Translations under genes and position numbers: made by a program
Assembly: GCF_900102035.1 (NCBI RefSeq)
Contig: NZ_LT629689.1
Span: forward strand, 2,294,001 to 2,358,000
DNA: 64,000 nucleotides
Source of the DNA: Pseudomonas extremaustralis
Lineage (GTDB): Bacteria > Pseudomonadota > Gammaproteobacteria > Pseudomonadales > Pseudomonadaceae
Direction: 5' to 3'
In this document: positions 52,804 to 63,211 of the stretch, piece after piece
Layout: each line of letters starts with the position of its first letter
Position numbering within the stretch: position 1 is the stretch's first letter
The notes under the pieces: model-generated
Told to the model about the DNA's origin: nothing
Databases searched by the model: none
Seen by the model: the letters and a program-made list of their open reading frames with translations, nothing else

Positions 52804-53634
52804 TCACGCCGCGCGGCGCCGAAACAGTGCGTAGGCCAGCGCCAACGGCACGCCCACCCATGCCAGCAAACACGCCCACAAGGCCAGCGGCGCTACGCCC
52901 AGGTCCGAGCCCAGGGCCATGACCCCCATCGACTGTGTGCCGCTGGCGAAACCGGACAGGTTGATCAACCGGTACACGTCGGTAGGGTTGAGCAGCAGCA
53001 ACCAGGGCAATCCCTGGGGGCTGAACTGGCCCTTGCCGACCACCAGCAAAGCCAGCAGCGCCAGGTCGAAAACCAGCACAAAGAAGAACCACACACCCAG
53101 CGCCAGGCCGGCGGCGGTGGACTTTTCCGCGCACAGGCTGCTCAGGCCATAGGCCAGCCCGAGAAACACCCAGCCCAGCAAGGTCGACGTCAGCATGAAA
53201 CGGCCAAAGGCCCAGAGCAGCAGGCCCAATTGCACGTCATCGACCAGCAGCGCAATGGCAAGCATCGCGCAGCCAAAGCCGAGTACCGTGGCCAACGCCA
53301 GGATCAGCCCATGGCCGACGAACTTGCCGAGCAGGATCTGCCCACGCCCCAGGGGATAGGTGAGCAGCAGCAACAAGGTGCCGCTTTCGTCTTCGCCGAC
53401 GATTGCGTCATAGGCCAGCAGCAGCGCGATCAGCGGCATCAGGAAGGTCGCCAGGCTGGCCAGGCTGGCGATGGTCGCCGCAATCGAGGTGAAGCCCAGT
53501 TGCCCGGCGGCAGCGGCGCCCAGCCAGGCAATGCCGATGGCCAGCACCGCGAACAACAGGCTGATCGCCAACAGCCAACGGTTGCGCAGGCCGTCGCAGA
53601 ACTCCTTGCGCGCCATGTTCCAGATCGGGCTCAT
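52804..53634 (-). CDS. nosY: Nos ABC transporter permease
   Basis: 276-residue membrane protein with six helices. The N-terminus [20 protein letters not shown] is typical of NosY. With NosF it forms the transporter working with NosD in supply of sulfur or copper for the CuZ centre. The start overlaps the nosF stop (ATGA). Confidence 0.92.
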   Translation of the reverse strand: MSPIWNMARKEFCDGLRNRWLLAISLLFAVLAIGIAWLGAAAAGQLGFTSIAATIASLASLATFLMPLIALLLAYDAIVGEDESGTLLLLLTYPLGRGQILLGKFVGHGLILALATVLGFGCAMLAIALLVDDVQLGLLLWAFGRFMLTSTLLGWVFLGLAYGLSSLCAEKSTAAGLALGVWFFFVLVFDLALLALLVVGKGQFSPQGLPWLLLLNPTDVYRLINLSGFASGTQSMGVMALGSDLGVAPLALWACLLAWVGVPLALAYALFRRRAA

Positions 53635-54557
53635 AACGCCGCCTCCGCTGCCGTGACCAGCGCGCGGTCCATGTAGTGGCGGTAGAGGTCTTCCAGGGAC
53701 GGCGCCAGGATTTCCACGTCGCTGGGGTTGTCCTCGGCCAACAGTTGCCGCAGCAGATGCACCTTGCTGCCGTTATGCGCCGCCACTTGCAGCCCTTCGA
53801 CGCCCCAGCGCCGGGTCACATGGCCGGCGGCGCTCCAGCGTTGTTGCAATAGCTCGGCGCGCTGCAGGCCGCTGCTGCGGATCAGCGTCGGCAAGCCGGC
53901 CTCGGCGCGCAGTTGCGCCAGGCTGCCCAAGGCCAGCAGGCGGCCTTGGGTGAGGATCGCCGCGCGGTTGATATGCGCCTCGACGCCTGGCAGCACATGG
54001 GAACACAGGATGATGCTGGTGCCGCCGGCGCGCAGGCGGTCGAGCAGGCGATACAGGTCCTGGGTGGCGAACGGGTCAAGGCCAACAGTGGGTTCGTCGA
54101 GCAGCAACAGGCGTGGCTCGCCAAGCAGGGCCTGGGCCAGACCAAGGCGCTGACGCATGCCCTTGGAATAGGTCTTGACCCGCCGCCCCGCTGCCGCACT
54201 CAGGCCGACGTCATCCAGCAGGCTATCGACCTGATGCATGGGCGCCCCCTTGAGCCGGGCAAAGTGGCGCAGGGTTTCACCGCCGCTCAACTGCGGGTAG
54301 AACGTGACGTTTTCCGGCAGGTAACCGAGCCAGCGGCGCACATGGGGATCACTCGGCGCGCGCTCGAACACGCGCACCTGGCCGCTACTGGCGCGCAGCA
54401 GGCCGAGCACCAGTTTCATCGCCGTGGTCTTGCCCGCGCCGTTATGCCCGAACAAGCCCAACACTTCCCCGGCGGCCAGGCTCAGGTTCAGGTCGTGCAG
54501 CACCGTGGTACGCCCATAGCGCTGGCTGACGCCTTCGATCTCGACGACATTCATCAT
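53631..54557 (-). CDS. nosF: Nos ABC transporter ATP-binding protein
   Basis: 308 residues: Walker [10 protein letters not shown], signature YSKGMRQRL, Walker [14 protein letters not shown] and H-loop CSHVLPG. It energises NosDFY. The ATG at 54557 (ATG ATG AAT) overlaps the nosD stop; a much longer frame upstream is only read-through opposite nosD. Confidence 0.92.
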   Translation of the reverse strand: MMNVVEIEGVSQRYGRTTVLHDLNLSLAAGEVLGLFGHNGAGKTTAMKLVLGLLRASSGQVRVFERAPSDPHVRRWLGYLPENVTFYPQLSGGETLRHFARLKGAPMHQVDSLLDDVGLSAAAGRRVKTYSKGMRQRLGLAQALLGEPRLLLLDEPTVGLDPFATQDLYRLLDRLRAGGTSIILCSHVLPGVEAHINRAAILTQGRLLALGSLAQLRAEAGLPTLIRSSGLQRAELLQQRWSAAGHVTRRWGVEGLQVAAHNGSKVHLLRQLLAEDNPSDVEILAPSLEDLYRHYMDRALVTAAEAAL

Positions 54558-55819
54558 GCAGGTTCCTTCTGGGTGGGGGCTTGCATCAGCGGGTGGCTGT
54601 CCATCACGCCCGGCGACTTCATCACCGGAAACGCGCGTTGCACCCAACGCAGCAACTCGATGCCGGGGCTGTTCATCAACAACCGCACCTGGGGGTACAG
54701 CCACAGCAGGCGGTCGACGTTGTCGTTGGGCTCGTAGGCCACATCGCCGAGGCCGTCGCCGTCGCGGTCCCAGCCGAGGTAGTCGCTCCAGTAGTTGCCG
54801 CGGCCGTCCGCCGACCATTCCTGCAAGCGGCTGGCGACGTATTTGACCTGGCGCTGGTTATCGACGAAGGCGTTACCGGCGATGCGGTTGTCTTCGGAGC
54901 CGGCGGTGAGGTGAATGCCCACCGCGCTGCGCGCGAAGCGGTTGTGTTCGATGCGGTTGAACAGCGAGTTGTAGATGAACAGCGCCTTGCCTTCGCCGCC
55001 GGCGATCATGGTGTCGCCGGTGGAACCGTCGCGCACATCGGTGACGACGTTGTCTTGCAAGGTCGAATAGGTGATGTAGTTCATCAGGATGCCGTAGTTC
55101 TGGTCCTGTTCGGAGCGATTGCCGATCACCGTCAGTTTGCGGCTTTGCATCAGGGCGTAGCCGGTGCGGGTGCGGCGGGTGATGTTGCCCAGGACCTGGT
55201 TGTCGTTGGCGAACATGTAGTGGATGCCGTAGCGCAGGTCTTCCAGGGTGTTGCCTTGCAGCAGGTTGCCGTTGGAGGTGTCGATGTAGATCCCGTCGCG
55301 GGTCTCGCGCACCTGGTTATCGATGACGCGCGCGCCGTGCACCGCGTACAGGTGGATGCCGTTGCCCCGGTCCTGGGAGCGGATCGACGGATCGCCCTGG
55401 ATGCGGTTGTCGATCAGGCTCACGTCCTCGGTGCCGTCGACCCAGATACCAAAACCCGGACCTTGCAGACGGTTGCCGCGCAACTGCGCGCGCGCGGCGT
55501 TGGGCTGGATGAAGATGCCGGCATTCATGGCCGTGAGGTCGCGCCCCCAATCGAGGAACGTGCAGCCTTGGACGCTGACATCCGGCGCGCCGATCAGCAG
55601 GCCGTTGCCCTGCCCTTCGGCCTGGAAAACCGCACCGGGGGCGCAGGTCAGGTCAAGGGCTTGGTCGATGCGGAAGGTGCCGCGGTATTCGCCGGCGGGG
55701 AGGCGCCAATGGTTGGCGCCGTCGGCTTGCAGGGGCAAGTCGGTGATGGGGCGCACGGCAGCGTTCACCCCGGACGAGAGCAGTGCGAGCCCTATCAAGG
55801 TGATGAGTGATCGAGCCAC
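54554..55819 (-). CDS. nosD: Periplasmic copper-site maturation protein
   Basis: 421 residues: a signal peptide ([16 protein letters not shown]), then a right-handed beta-helix made of repeated N-x-I/L-x-G-N motifs (for example [20 protein letters not shown]). It docks on NosFY and assists assembly of the CuZ site of NosZ. It follows nosZ by 58 bases. Confidence 0.93.
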   Translation of the reverse strand: MARSLITLIGLALLSSGVNAAVRPITDLPLQADGANHWRLPAGEYRGTFRIDQALDLTCAPGAVFQAEGQGNGLLIGAPDVSVQGCTFLDWGRDLTAMNAGIFIQPNAARAQLRGNRLQGPGFGIWVDGTEDVSLIDNRIQGDPSIRSQDRGNGIHLYAVHGARVIDNQVRETRDGIYIDTSNGNLLQGNTLEDLRYGIHYMFANDNQVLGNITRRTRTGYALMQSRKLTVIGNRSEQDQNYGILMNYITYSTLQDNVVTDVRDGSTGDTMIAGGEGKALFIYNSLFNRIEHNRFARSAVGIHLTAGSEDNRIAGNAFVDNQRQVKYVASRLQEWSADGRGNYWSDYLGWDRDGDGLGDVAYEPNDNVDRLLWLYPQVRLLMNSPGIELLRWVQRAFPVMKSPGVMDSHPLMQAPTQKEPA

Positions 55820-55877
55820 AGTGATGTCCTTGTGAGCGAAATGAGGGTAGGCGCGAGCCAGCTCGCGCCTACAGGAG

Positions 55878-57779
55878 TCAGGCGCGCTCGACCTTCATCC
55901 GCCCGACCATCTCCATGTGCAGGGCATGGCAGAACCAGCTGCAGTAGTACCAATGCAGCCCCGGCTTGTCGGCAATGAACGTGATCGACGAAGTCTGCTG
56001 TGGGCTGATCTCCATGCTCACGCCGTGGTTGACCATGACAAAGCCGTGGGTCACGTCTTCGATCATGTCGATGTTGGTGATGGTCACGGTGACCTCATCG
56101 CCCTGCTTGACGGTGAACTCCCCCAGGCCATAGGCGGGGGCCATGGAGGTCATGTACACGCGGACCTTCTTGCCATCGCGGATCACCTTGTTATCGGTTT
56201 CCAGCTTGATGCCGTCCTTGGCGGCGATGGCCACCGTTTCGGCGAAGAACGGGTCGTTACGCTCCCAGATTTTCTTGGTCGTGATCTGGTCGCGGCGCGC
56301 CATCACACAGTCGTGGGGTTCGGCAAAGGTCGGGCCGTCGTGGACCAGTTTCATCTCGTCGCCGGAGATGTCGATCAACTGGTCGTTCTCCGGGTGCAGC
56401 GGGCCGGTGGGCAGGAAGCGGTCCTTGGAGAACTTGCACAAGACCACCAGCCACTGGCCGTCGGCGTCGCGGGTTTCGGTCAGCGACGCATGGTTGTGGC
56501 CCGGCTGGTACTGCACATCGAGCTTCTGCTTGATGTAGTTGACCTTCTCGCCGCCATAGGCGCGGATGGCTTCGGCGATGTTCCACTTGACCACCTGGCT
56601 GTCGATGAACAGCGTGGTGTAGGCAAAGCCGCGCCCGTCGTAGGTGGTGTGCAACGGCCCCAGGCCCAGTTCCGGTTCACCGACCACCACGCCGCGCGGG
56701 TCGGCGATCTTGCCGCTGAACAGGTCGTCGAGCTTGTCGATGGCGATGATGGTGCAAGTCGGCGACAGCTTGCCGTTGGCGATGAAGTACTTGCCATCCG
56801 GCGAGGTGTTGCAGCCGTGGGGGTTCTTCGGCACCGGGATGTAGCGGGTGAATTCGCTGTCCTGGCCGTCCTCGGATTTGCGCCCGTCCACCACCGGCAC
56901 CTTGACCCCGTCCACACTGATGAACTTGCCAGCCTTGATCGCCGCTTCGATGCGCGGGATGTTGAACACCACCACCCAGTCGCGCTCGTTGCGCATCATG
57001 CCGGCCAGGTCAGTGGCCTTTTCCGAGTTGTAGCAGGTGGCCGCCGCGTACTTGCCGGTGTAGTCCATGTCGGCGTTGTCGAGGTTGCCGTCGACGATGA
57101 CCTGGAAGGCCATCTCCATTTTCTCGGCGTCGATGGCATTGAACATGGTGAAGCTGGTGCGGTCCTTCAGGTCGAAGCTGTGGCCGTCATTGGGGTGCGG
57201 GATGATGAACTCGGCGTTGCAGAACACGTACTTGGTGTAGGGCACTTTTTGCAGGCGCAGGCCGTGGATGGCCTGGACGTTCGGTACGGTGAGGATCTTG
57301 TCGCACTTCATGATGTCCAGGCGGATGCGCGCCACCCGGCTGTTGGCTTTGTCATTGATGAACAGGTACTTGCCGTCGTAACGGCCATCGGTGGTGGACA
57401 AGTGCGGGTGATGGCAGTCGCCGTTGGCGTACTTGGCGCCTTCGCCGAGGATGCGCTTGCTCTCGTTGGTCAGGCCCCAGCCGGTGGCCGAGTCGACGTT
57501 GAACACCGGGATGCGCATCAGCTCACGCATCGACGGAATGCCCAGCACCCGCACTTCGCCCTGGTGGCCGCCGCTCCAGAAGCCGTAGTAATCGTCGAGT
57601 TGGCCGGGTTCCACCTGGATTTTCGATTTGGCTTCCTTGGCCGCCGCCGCGAAGGACTCACGGGTAAACACCGCGCCGCCGAGGGCCGACGCACCGGCCA
57701 GCACGGCGCCGGTCACCGCACCGGTACCAAGGAAACTGCGCCGGGTCAGGCCGTCGTGTTTGTCGTCTGTATCGTTCAT
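55878..57779 (-). CDS. nosZ: Nitrous oxide reductase
   Basis: 633 residues, clade I type: a Tat signal ([19 protein letters not shown]), a seven-bladed propeller with CuZ His ligands ([15 protein letters not shown] and others) and a C-terminal cupredoxin with the CuA site [12 protein letters not shown]. It reduces N2O to N2 in the periplasm. The ATG at 57779 has AAGGAG 6 bases upstream and follows nosR by 11 bases. The folded Tat export and standard length indicate a working enzyme. Confidence 0.97.
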   Translation of the reverse strand: MNDTDDKHDGLTRRSFLGTGAVTGAVLAGASALGGAVFTRESFAAAAKEAKSKIQVEPGQLDDYYGFWSGGHQGEVRVLGIPSMRELMRIPVFNVDSATGWGLTNESKRILGEGAKYANGDCHHPHLSTTDGRYDGKYLFINDKANSRVARIRLDIMKCDKILTVPNVQAIHGLRLQKVPYTKYVFCNAEFIIPHPNDGHSFDLKDRTSFTMFNAIDAEKMEMAFQVIVDGNLDNADMDYTGKYAAATCYNSEKATDLAGMMRNERDWVVVFNIPRIEAAIKAGKFISVDGVKVPVVDGRKSEDGQDSEFTRYIPVPKNPHGCNTSPDGKYFIANGKLSPTCTIIAIDKLDDLFSGKIADPRGVVVGEPELGLGPLHTTYDGRGFAYTTLFIDSQVVKWNIAEAIRAYGGEKVNYIKQKLDVQYQPGHNHASLTETRDADGQWLVVLCKFSKDRFLPTGPLHPENDQLIDISGDEMKLVHDGPTFAEPHDCVMARRDQITTKKIWERNDPFFAETVAIAAKDGIKLETDNKVIRDGKKVRVYMTSMAPAYGLGEFTVKQGDEVTVTITNIDMIEDVTHGFVMVNHGVSMEISPQQTSSITFIADKPGLHWYYCSWFCHALHMEMVGRMKVERA

Positions 57780-57790
57780 GGGTTGCTCCT

Positions 57791-59920
57791 TCAAGTGTTG
57801 GAATCTATCTGCACTACGGGAATCTGTGCGGGCGCCGCCTTGTTGCGCTTCTTGCGCTTGTTGATCAGCGGCGGGCACTTGTTTTCGTTGTGCCAGGTCA
57901 TCTGGCAGTCGAGGCAGTAGTGGCATTCGTTGGCGTTGATATGGCCGTCCGGGTGGATCGCCTGGATCTCGCATTCCTTCGCGCACAACTGGCACGGGTT
58001 GCCGCATTCCTGGCGGCGCTTGAGCCAGTCGAACAGGCGGAACTTGCTGGGGATCGCCAACGCGGCGCCGAGGGGGCACAGGTAGCGGCAATAGACTTTG
58101 CGGGTGAACAGGTTGATCACCAGCAACGCCACGGCGTAGAGCACGAACCACCACTGGCGGTCGAACTTGAGGGTGATGGCGGTCTTGAACGGTTCCACTT
58201 CGGCGAAGCGTTCGGCGGTGGCCATCGACTCCAGGGACAGGCCGAACAGCACCAGCAGGATCAGGTATTTGATCGCCCACAGCCGCTCATGCACCGCGAA
58301 GGGCAATTCGAACTGACGGATCTTCAGGCGCCGCGCCGCTTCGTTGAGCAGCTCCTGCAACGCGCCGAACGGGCACAGCCAGCCGCAGAACACCCCACGC
58401 CCCCACAGCAGGATGCTGGCGGCGGTGAACACCCAGAGCATGAAGATCAGCGGGTCGGTGAGGAACAGCTCCCAGCGGAAGTCCTGGACCAGCGCATGCA
58501 CGAAGGTCAGCACATTGACCACCGACAACTGCCCCAGCGCATACCAACCGATGAACCCCACGGTAAACACCAGGTAGCCACGGCGCAGCCAGTGCAACAG
58601 ACGCGGGCGCCGCGCCAGGCTGTCCTGCAGGAACAGGATTGCGGTGAGCAGCAGCAGCGCGACGCCGAGCACCAGCACCTGGACTTGCTTCTGGTACCAG
58701 ATGCTCAGCCACAGCGGACGGCTGGCCTCATCCAGCGCGGCTTGTTCGGCGGCGGTGGGCAGTGGCCGCTCCAGGTACTGTTCCGGCAGTTGGTAGGGCA
58801 ATTCGAAACTGCTGAACGTGCCGCTGACCGGACCGGTCTGGCGCCGCACCAGCAGTTCCAGGGTCCAGGCCGAGCCGGGGTCGAAGCCGGCCTGGGCACG
58901 CACGATGAATATCGACATCTCGTCGAAGGCCGGCATGCCCTCGGCATAGGCATCGTCGATGCGCCGGTGGTCGAGGTCGCGAAAGCTGATCACGTTGCCG
59001 AACTGGCGCAACTGCACCCGGTCGAAAATCCCGCCGCGCACATAGCCCGAGCCCTTGAACGAAAACAGCCCACGGCCGAGCACGGCAATCGCCTGTTCGC
59101 CGGGTTTGAGCGCCTGCATCAAGTTGCGGTAGTGGGCATCGCCCAACAGGTTGCGACCGATACTCGGCGGGTTGATGTCGGCCACATAGAGATCGATGAA
59201 GGTTTCATCGGGCGCCGCGCCGGCTTCGGCGGCGGTGTCCTTGAAGGCGGCGTCGACCTGGCCACGGGTCAAGAGCAAGCGACGGATCGCGCCGTTGCCG
59301 GTCAACTGCGCCCAGGTGGCGGGGGCAAACACATCGCTGCGGATCAACGCGACTTTCTGCGCGGTGGCGGCCTTGTCGTCGATCAACTTGAGCGACACCG
59401 CCACCTCACGGGCCGCGCGCATCACCCCTTCGTTGACCACCATGGCCGTCACGGTCGCGCCGGCAATCGCATCCACCGTCACCGCCTTGGGGTCGCTGGA
59501 ACGCCCGACCACCACACGCTGGCGCACATCGACACCCGCGTAGTGCGCGGTGAATTCGTGGAGTTTGACCTCGGGAATGCCGATCAGCAGGATCGGCTCG
59601 TGATGCTCCAGTACGTAGGCATCGCGGATCACACCGGCGGTGTCGAGGATCACCAGGGTGTTGATCGGCTTGCCCGAATAGGCCGGGATCGCCAGCACGT
59701 CCAGGCTCTGGAACACATAGCCGATGGGCTTGCCGGCTGCGCTGACCGTACGCACCTTGAACCGCCCCTCGGGGGCCGACACCCCATCGTGCTGGGGGAA
59801 GGTCTTGTCGATGCGTTGCTGTTCGATGTCACCGTAAGGCCGGGCCTGGGCGCTGGCGAAGAACATCAGCAACGCTGACATGACCAACCAGCGGAGTGTC
59901 AGGTGCGAGGAGCGAGCCAT
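57791..59920 (-). CDS. nosR: Nos operon membrane flavoprotein/iron-sulfur regulator
   Basis: 709 residues: a signal peptide, a periplasmic FMN-binding domain ([10 protein letters not shown] with covalent Thr), membrane helices, and cytoplasmic clusters: [36 protein letters not shown] and [17 protein letters not shown]. It supplies electrons to NosZ and is needed for nos expression. The perfect Anr/Dnr box at 59986-59999, about 65 bases before its ATG, should switch on the operon when oxygen is low and NO is present. Confidence 0.95.
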   Translation of the reverse strand: MARSSHLTLRWLVMSALLMFFASAQARPYGDIEQQRIDKTFPQHDGVSAPEGRFKVRTVSAAGKPIGYVFQSLDVLAIPAYSGKPINTLVILDTAGVIRDAYVLEHHEPILLIGIPEVKLHEFTAHYAGVDVRQRVVVGRSSDPKAVTVDAIAGATVTAMVVNEGVMRAAREVAVSLKLIDDKAATAQKVALIRSDVFAPATWAQLTGNGAIRRLLLTRGQVDAAFKDTAAEAGAAPDETFIDLYVADINPPSIGRNLLGDAHYRNLMQALKPGEQAIAVLGRGLFSFKGSGYVRGGIFDRVQLRQFGNVISFRDLDHRRIDDAYAEGMPAFDEMSIFIVRAQAGFDPGSAWTLELLVRRQTGPVSGTFSSFELPYQLPEQYLERPLPTAAEQAALDEASRPLWLSIWYQKQVQVLVLGVALLLLTAILFLQDSLARRPRLLHWLRRGYLVFTVGFIGWYALGQLSVVNVLTFVHALVQDFRWELFLTDPLIFMLWVFTAASILLWGRGVFCGWLCPFGALQELLNEAARRLKIRQFELPFAVHERLWAIKYLILLVLFGLSLESMATAERFAEVEPFKTAITLKFDRQWWFVLYAVALLVINLFTRKVYCRYLCPLGAALAIPSKFRLFDWLKRRQECGNPCQLCAKECEIQAIHPDGHINANECHYCLDCQMTWHNENKCPPLINKRKKRNKAAPAQIPVVQIDSNT

Positions 59921-59985
59921 GGGATCCCTTCGTTGATAACGCTGAAGACGGGACCGATGGTAGGTGCGCTGATAGCCAGTTGCCC

Positions 59986-59999
59986 TTGATTGAAATCAA
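59986..59999. promoter_or_regulatory. Anr/Dnr box at nosR promoter
   Basis: TTGATTGAAATCAA is an exact TTGAT-N4-ATCAA match and is extended by one more pair (CTTGATTGAAATCAAG). It lies in the 174-base gap before nosR and is the likely Dnr target for nosRZDFYL. Confidence 0.85.
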
Positions 60000-60094
60000 G
60001 TCGCTTACCGCGCGGGTAGATTGGCGGTGCGACGTCTGACCACACCGGTAGAAGCCGGCTTGCCAGCGAAAAACCCGTTGACGCCGCGTTCTCC

Positions 60095-60841
60095 CTACGG
60101 GGTTTTGCGCTCGAAAATCGCGCCCTCGATGCCCAGCACTTCGCAGGTGTCGGCGTAGATCCCCACGCCCTTCTCCCACACGTGCTTGATCGACTGGTCG
60201 GCGCAGCGGATCTGGTAATTGAGTTCGAACGGTTCCTGGCGCGACAGCGCGTATTGCACCTCGCGCCACACATAGTCGGCGTCTTCGGCCAGGATCAGGC
60301 TGTTGTAGGTGAACTCATGGTTGTCCACCAGGCGCTCGGCGGGGTAGCCGGTCAATTGCAGGCAGCCGGCGCTGACGAATTCCATGGTCCAGTCGCGGTT
60401 GTTGCGGCCGCGATAGATCAGCCCCGGCATGCTGTCGAGCAGACTCATGCTGCTGCGCTGGCTGGCCTGCAAGGCGATTTCGCGGCGTTTGTGCGCGGTG
60501 ATATCCCCGGCCACCAGGTAGAAGCCCTGCGGACCGCGCTTGAGGCTGACCTCGAACCAGCGCAGCTCGCCGCATGGGTGCACGAAACGCAGGCGCTGGT
60601 TGAACGAGGTTTCGGGGCGCCGGCGCAGTTCATGCAAGGCCTGGCGCCACAGCGGGCGGTCCTCCTGGTGCACATAGTCGACGAGGTTGCGCTCGGCGCC
60701 CGGCGGTCCCATCAACTCGGCCCAGGCCAGGTTGAAGTGGGCAATCTGGCCGTTGTCGCGCAGGTGCAACAAGGCGGCGGGAAAACAATCCATCAGGTGC
60801 GCGGGCGGTGTCTGTGCCCAGGCTTCGGGGCTTTCCCTCAT
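60095..60841 (-). CDS. Double-PAS protein without output domain
   Basis: 248 residues: a first PAS-like domain (DCFPAALLHLRDNGQIAHFN, LRWFEVSLKRG, VAGDITAHKRRE) and a second (SLLDSMPGLIYRGRNNRDWT, EFVSAGCLQLTGYPAERLVD, FELNYQIRCADQSIKHVWEK). There is no kinase, GGDEF or DNA-binding part and no membrane helix. It starts right at the stop of the response regulator, so it is the third gene of a kinase-regulator-PAS unit. It could be a signal-binding partner of the kinase. It cannot itself signal by a known route. Confidence 0.8.
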   Translation of the reverse strand: MRESPEAWAQTPPAHLMDCFPAALLHLRDNGQIAHFNLAWAELMGPPGAERNLVDYVHQEDRPLWRQALHELRRRPETSFNQRLRFVHPCGELRWFEVSLKRGPQGFYLVAGDITAHKRREIALQASQRSSMSLLDSMPGLIYRGRNNRDWTMEFVSAGCLQLTGYPAERLVDNHEFTYNSLILAEDADYVWREVQYALSRQEPFELNYQIRCADQSIKHVWEKGVGIYADTCEVLGIEGAIFERKTP

Positions 60842-61501
60842 CTAATGACGCTCCTCGTGTTTGAGCAACGCGCCGCTGTGCACCCAGGCCGCCAGTTCCA
60901 GGCGCGAATGCAGGCCAAGTTTCTGCAACAGGCTGCGCACATAGATTTTCACCGTGCCGTCGCTGATCCCCAGTTCCCTGCCGATCTGTTTATTGCTCAT
61001 GCCGGCGGCGATCAGCGCCAGGGTCTGGCCTTCGCGCTCGGTGAGGTGGTCGCCGCCGGGTGCCTCGCCCGGTTGCGTGGGCTCGGCCTGGTCGGCGAGC
61101 AAGGCGATCAGCGTCGAGTCCAGCACGATCGCGCCCTTGTGGCAGTTGCGCATATACGCCAGCAGCGCGTCGGGTTCGGTTTCCTTGAGCACGTAACCGC
61201 TGGCGCCCAGGCGCAAGGCAGTGAGCAATTCGGCGCGGTCCATCGAGGCCGTGAGCACCACCACCTGGCAGTCCAGGCGCAACTGGCGCAGTTCGTCCAG
61301 CACCTGCAGACCGCTGAGGCCCGGCATGTGCAGGTCCAGCAGCACCTGCTGGGGCGTCAGGCTCACGGCCAGGTTGATGCCTTCTCGGCCACTGGCCGCC
61401 TGCCCCACCACTTCGAAGTCGTCGCTGGCGTCGAACAACTGCGCCAGGCCTTTGCGAAACAGCGGGTGATCATCGATCAGTAATAAGGTCGTGCAGTCCA
61501 T
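60842..61501 (-). CDS. NarL/FixJ-family response regulator
   Basis: 219 residues: a receiver with Asp in VLLDLHMPGLSG and a LuxR-type HTH (LTEREGQTLALIAAGMSNKQ, GISDGTVKIYVRSLLQKLGL). It resembles NarL but is clearly distinct from the copy at 50103. Its first 32 bases overlap the end of the kinase gene, so the two are coupled. Possible targets are the neighbouring nos or dimethylamine genes; neither is shown. Confidence 0.87.
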   Translation of the reverse strand: MDCTTLLLIDDHPLFRKGLAQLFDASDDFEVVGQAASGREGINLAVSLTPQQVLLDLHMPGLSGLQVLDELRQLRLDCQVVVLTASMDRAELLTALRLGASGYVLKETEPDALLAYMRNCHKGAIVLDSTLIALLADQAEPTQPGEAPGGDHLTEREGQTLALIAAGMSNKQIGRELGISDGTVKIYVRSLLQKLGLHSRLELAAWVHSGALLKHEERH

Positions 61502-62639
61502 CGAGACTCCCTTGTGGCAGGTCGTGGTGGCGGCGCAGGCCGAGGTGCACGCGCACCCCGTGCGGGCGGATCGCTTCTATGCTCAGGCGCGCACCGATGC
61601 TGGCGGCGCGCTCGCGGATAATCGCCAGACCGAAATGGTTGTGCTCTTCGCACGCCGGGCTCAGGCCGATGCCATCGTCCTCCACCGACACCGAGGCCTC
61701 GCCGTCCTGGGTCTGGCGCAGTTCGATGCGCACATGCCGGGCGTGGGAGTGACGCACCGCGTTGGCCAGAGCCTCGCGCACGATCTGCAGGATCTGCAAT
61801 TCGGTTTCCGGGCTCAGGGCGTCGTCGGCCAGGCGGTTGTCCAACTCGAACACGATGATGCAACGCCGCGAAAACTCGGCGACGGAATCGGCCAGGGCCT
61901 GGCGCAGCGAGCGACCGTCCATGGTCAGGCGCGCGCTGGTAATCAGCTCGCGTACCTGACGCTGCAACTGGCTCAGGCCGGCGCAGAGGTCTTGCAGGGC
62001 CGGCGCGCCCACTTGTGACTGCAACCCGTGGGCCTGGAACGCCAGGTAACCCAACTGTTGCGCCACCGAATCGTGCAGCTCGCGGGCCAGGGCGCCGTGG
62101 CGCGACGTCGCCTGTCGACGCTGCTGCTCACGCTGGTCGCTGCGCAGGCGCACGGCAACCCCCACGGCGTAAGCCGCTTCCTCCAGCAACTGGCGCCAAC
62201 TGGCACCGGCGCGCCTCGGCGTATCGAGCAGCAGCGCGCCCTTTTCGCCCTCGGGCAAGGCGCACACCAATCGGTGCACCCCCCGTTGCCGGCACGGGCC
62301 GCAAGCCTGGGGCGTGTCCGTCGCGCTCGCGTCGCGCCAGGGGCAGCGCGCCACGTCCTGGCAGCCCTCGATCAAACCGCGCCGCGTCGGGCCCAGGTCT
62401 TCGCCGCCAAGGATCAGATTGAGCCGGGCAGCGGGCAACAGTGCGTCGAAACGGTCCAGAAAACCCGACAAGGCACCGTCAGCGTGCAGGGGCAAGCCGG
62501 CCAGCAGCCTGCGCACACTACGCGCCTGTTCGGGGCGCACAGGCCCCAACCAGAGCGGCCACCCCTTCGGTCGTGTTAGCACTCTTCGATAACTCCCCGT
62601 CTCGTTGCTGAGCGTTGCCGGAAGACCAGCAACTTCCAT
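61470..62639 (-). CDS. Soluble histidine kinase with cysteine-rich sensor region
   Basis: 389 residues, no membrane helix. Residues ~30-170 are a GAF-like sensor with a Cys set (GCQDVARCPW ... QACGPCRQRG ... RLVC). A HisKA_3 dimerisation box (ALARELHDSVAQQLGYLAFQ) and an ATPase domain (VSVEDDGIGLS) follow. The Cys pattern recalls the central module of NarX and the oxygen-sensing cluster of NreB, so redox or oxygen sensing is plausible. The ATG at 62639 has no clear ribosome site; a GTG about 20 codons later is possible. It is divergent from dmmA. Confidence 0.82.
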   Translation of the reverse strand: MEVAGLPATLSNETGSYRRVLTRPKGWPLWLGPVRPEQARSVRRLLAGLPLHADGALSGFLDRFDALLPAARLNLILGGEDLGPTRRGLIEGCQDVARCPWRDASATDTPQACGPCRQRGVHRLVCALPEGEKGALLLDTPRRAGASWRQLLEEAAYAVGVAVRLRSDQREQQRRQATSRHGALARELHDSVAQQLGYLAFQAHGLQSQVGAPALQDLCAGLSQLQRQVRELITSARLTMDGRSLRQALADSVAEFSRRCIIVFELDNRLADDALSPETELQILQIVREALANAVRHSHARHVRIELRQTQDGEASVSVEDDGIGLSPACEEHNHFGLAIIRERAASIGARLSIEAIRPHGVRVHLGLRRHHDLPQGSLDGLHDLITDR

Positions 62640-62764
62640 GCCCCGAACGGGGGGGCGGCAAGGCTTATCTCCAAAGGCATAGCCCTTTTTCCAGATTGAG
62701 AAGATTTTCCCCGTAGGAAACTATCTCTCCCAACAGGAAACAAAACGCACTTTGGAGAGCCCGC

Positions 62765-63211
62765 ATGACGCACACCCACAACCGCCCCATCGTGGTGATG
62801 CAATCAGCAACCGTCCCCACGGAGGTTGTCGCCGAACTGGACAACCCGTTGCTGCTGAGCGGCGAACAACCCGACTTTGCCCGGCGCTTGCAACAGGCAT
62901 TGGCCAGCGCCACGGTGGGCTGTCGCCTCTATCTGCTGGGGGATGAAGCGTTTGTCTGGCGCATTCACGCCGAGGCCCGCGCCGCCGGCCTGGAAGACGA
63001 CGAGATCAACGTGACCTGCACGACGCCGGGCTTGCGCCAGGTGTATTGCGCCCATTGCGGGCTGACCCAGACCGCCGGCCCGGAGCCGCTGTTGAACTGC
63101 ATCGGCTGCAACGTCGGGCTGGAAGTGCGCACGCATTTTTCCCGGCGCCTGGGGGCTTACCTCGGCGTGTGCGGCAATCCCGACCAGCCTTACGCGGGGT
63201 TCCAGCCATGA
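62765..63211 (+). CDS. dmmA: DmmA-like dimethylamine monooxygenase subunit
   Basis: 148 residues of the family annotated as dimethylamine monooxygenase subunit DmmA. A zinc-ribbon-like Cys set (CAHCGLTQTAGPEPLLNCIGC) precedes a conserved C-terminus HFSRRLGAYLGVCGNPDQPY. A GGAG site precedes the ATG at 62765. Its stop overlaps the reductase start (ATGA). In bacteria using methylamines as nitrogen source, DmmABC(D) removes a methyl group from dimethylamine. The assignment rests on recalled family resemblance and the neighbouring reductase. Confidence 0.65.
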   Translation: MTHTHNRPIVVMQSATVPTEVVAELDNPLLLSGEQPDFARRLQQALASATVGCRLYLLGDEAFVWRIHAEARAAGLEDDEINVTCTTPGLRQVYCAHCGLTQTAGPEPLLNCIGCNVGLEVRTHFSRRLGAYLGVCGNPDQPYAGFQP

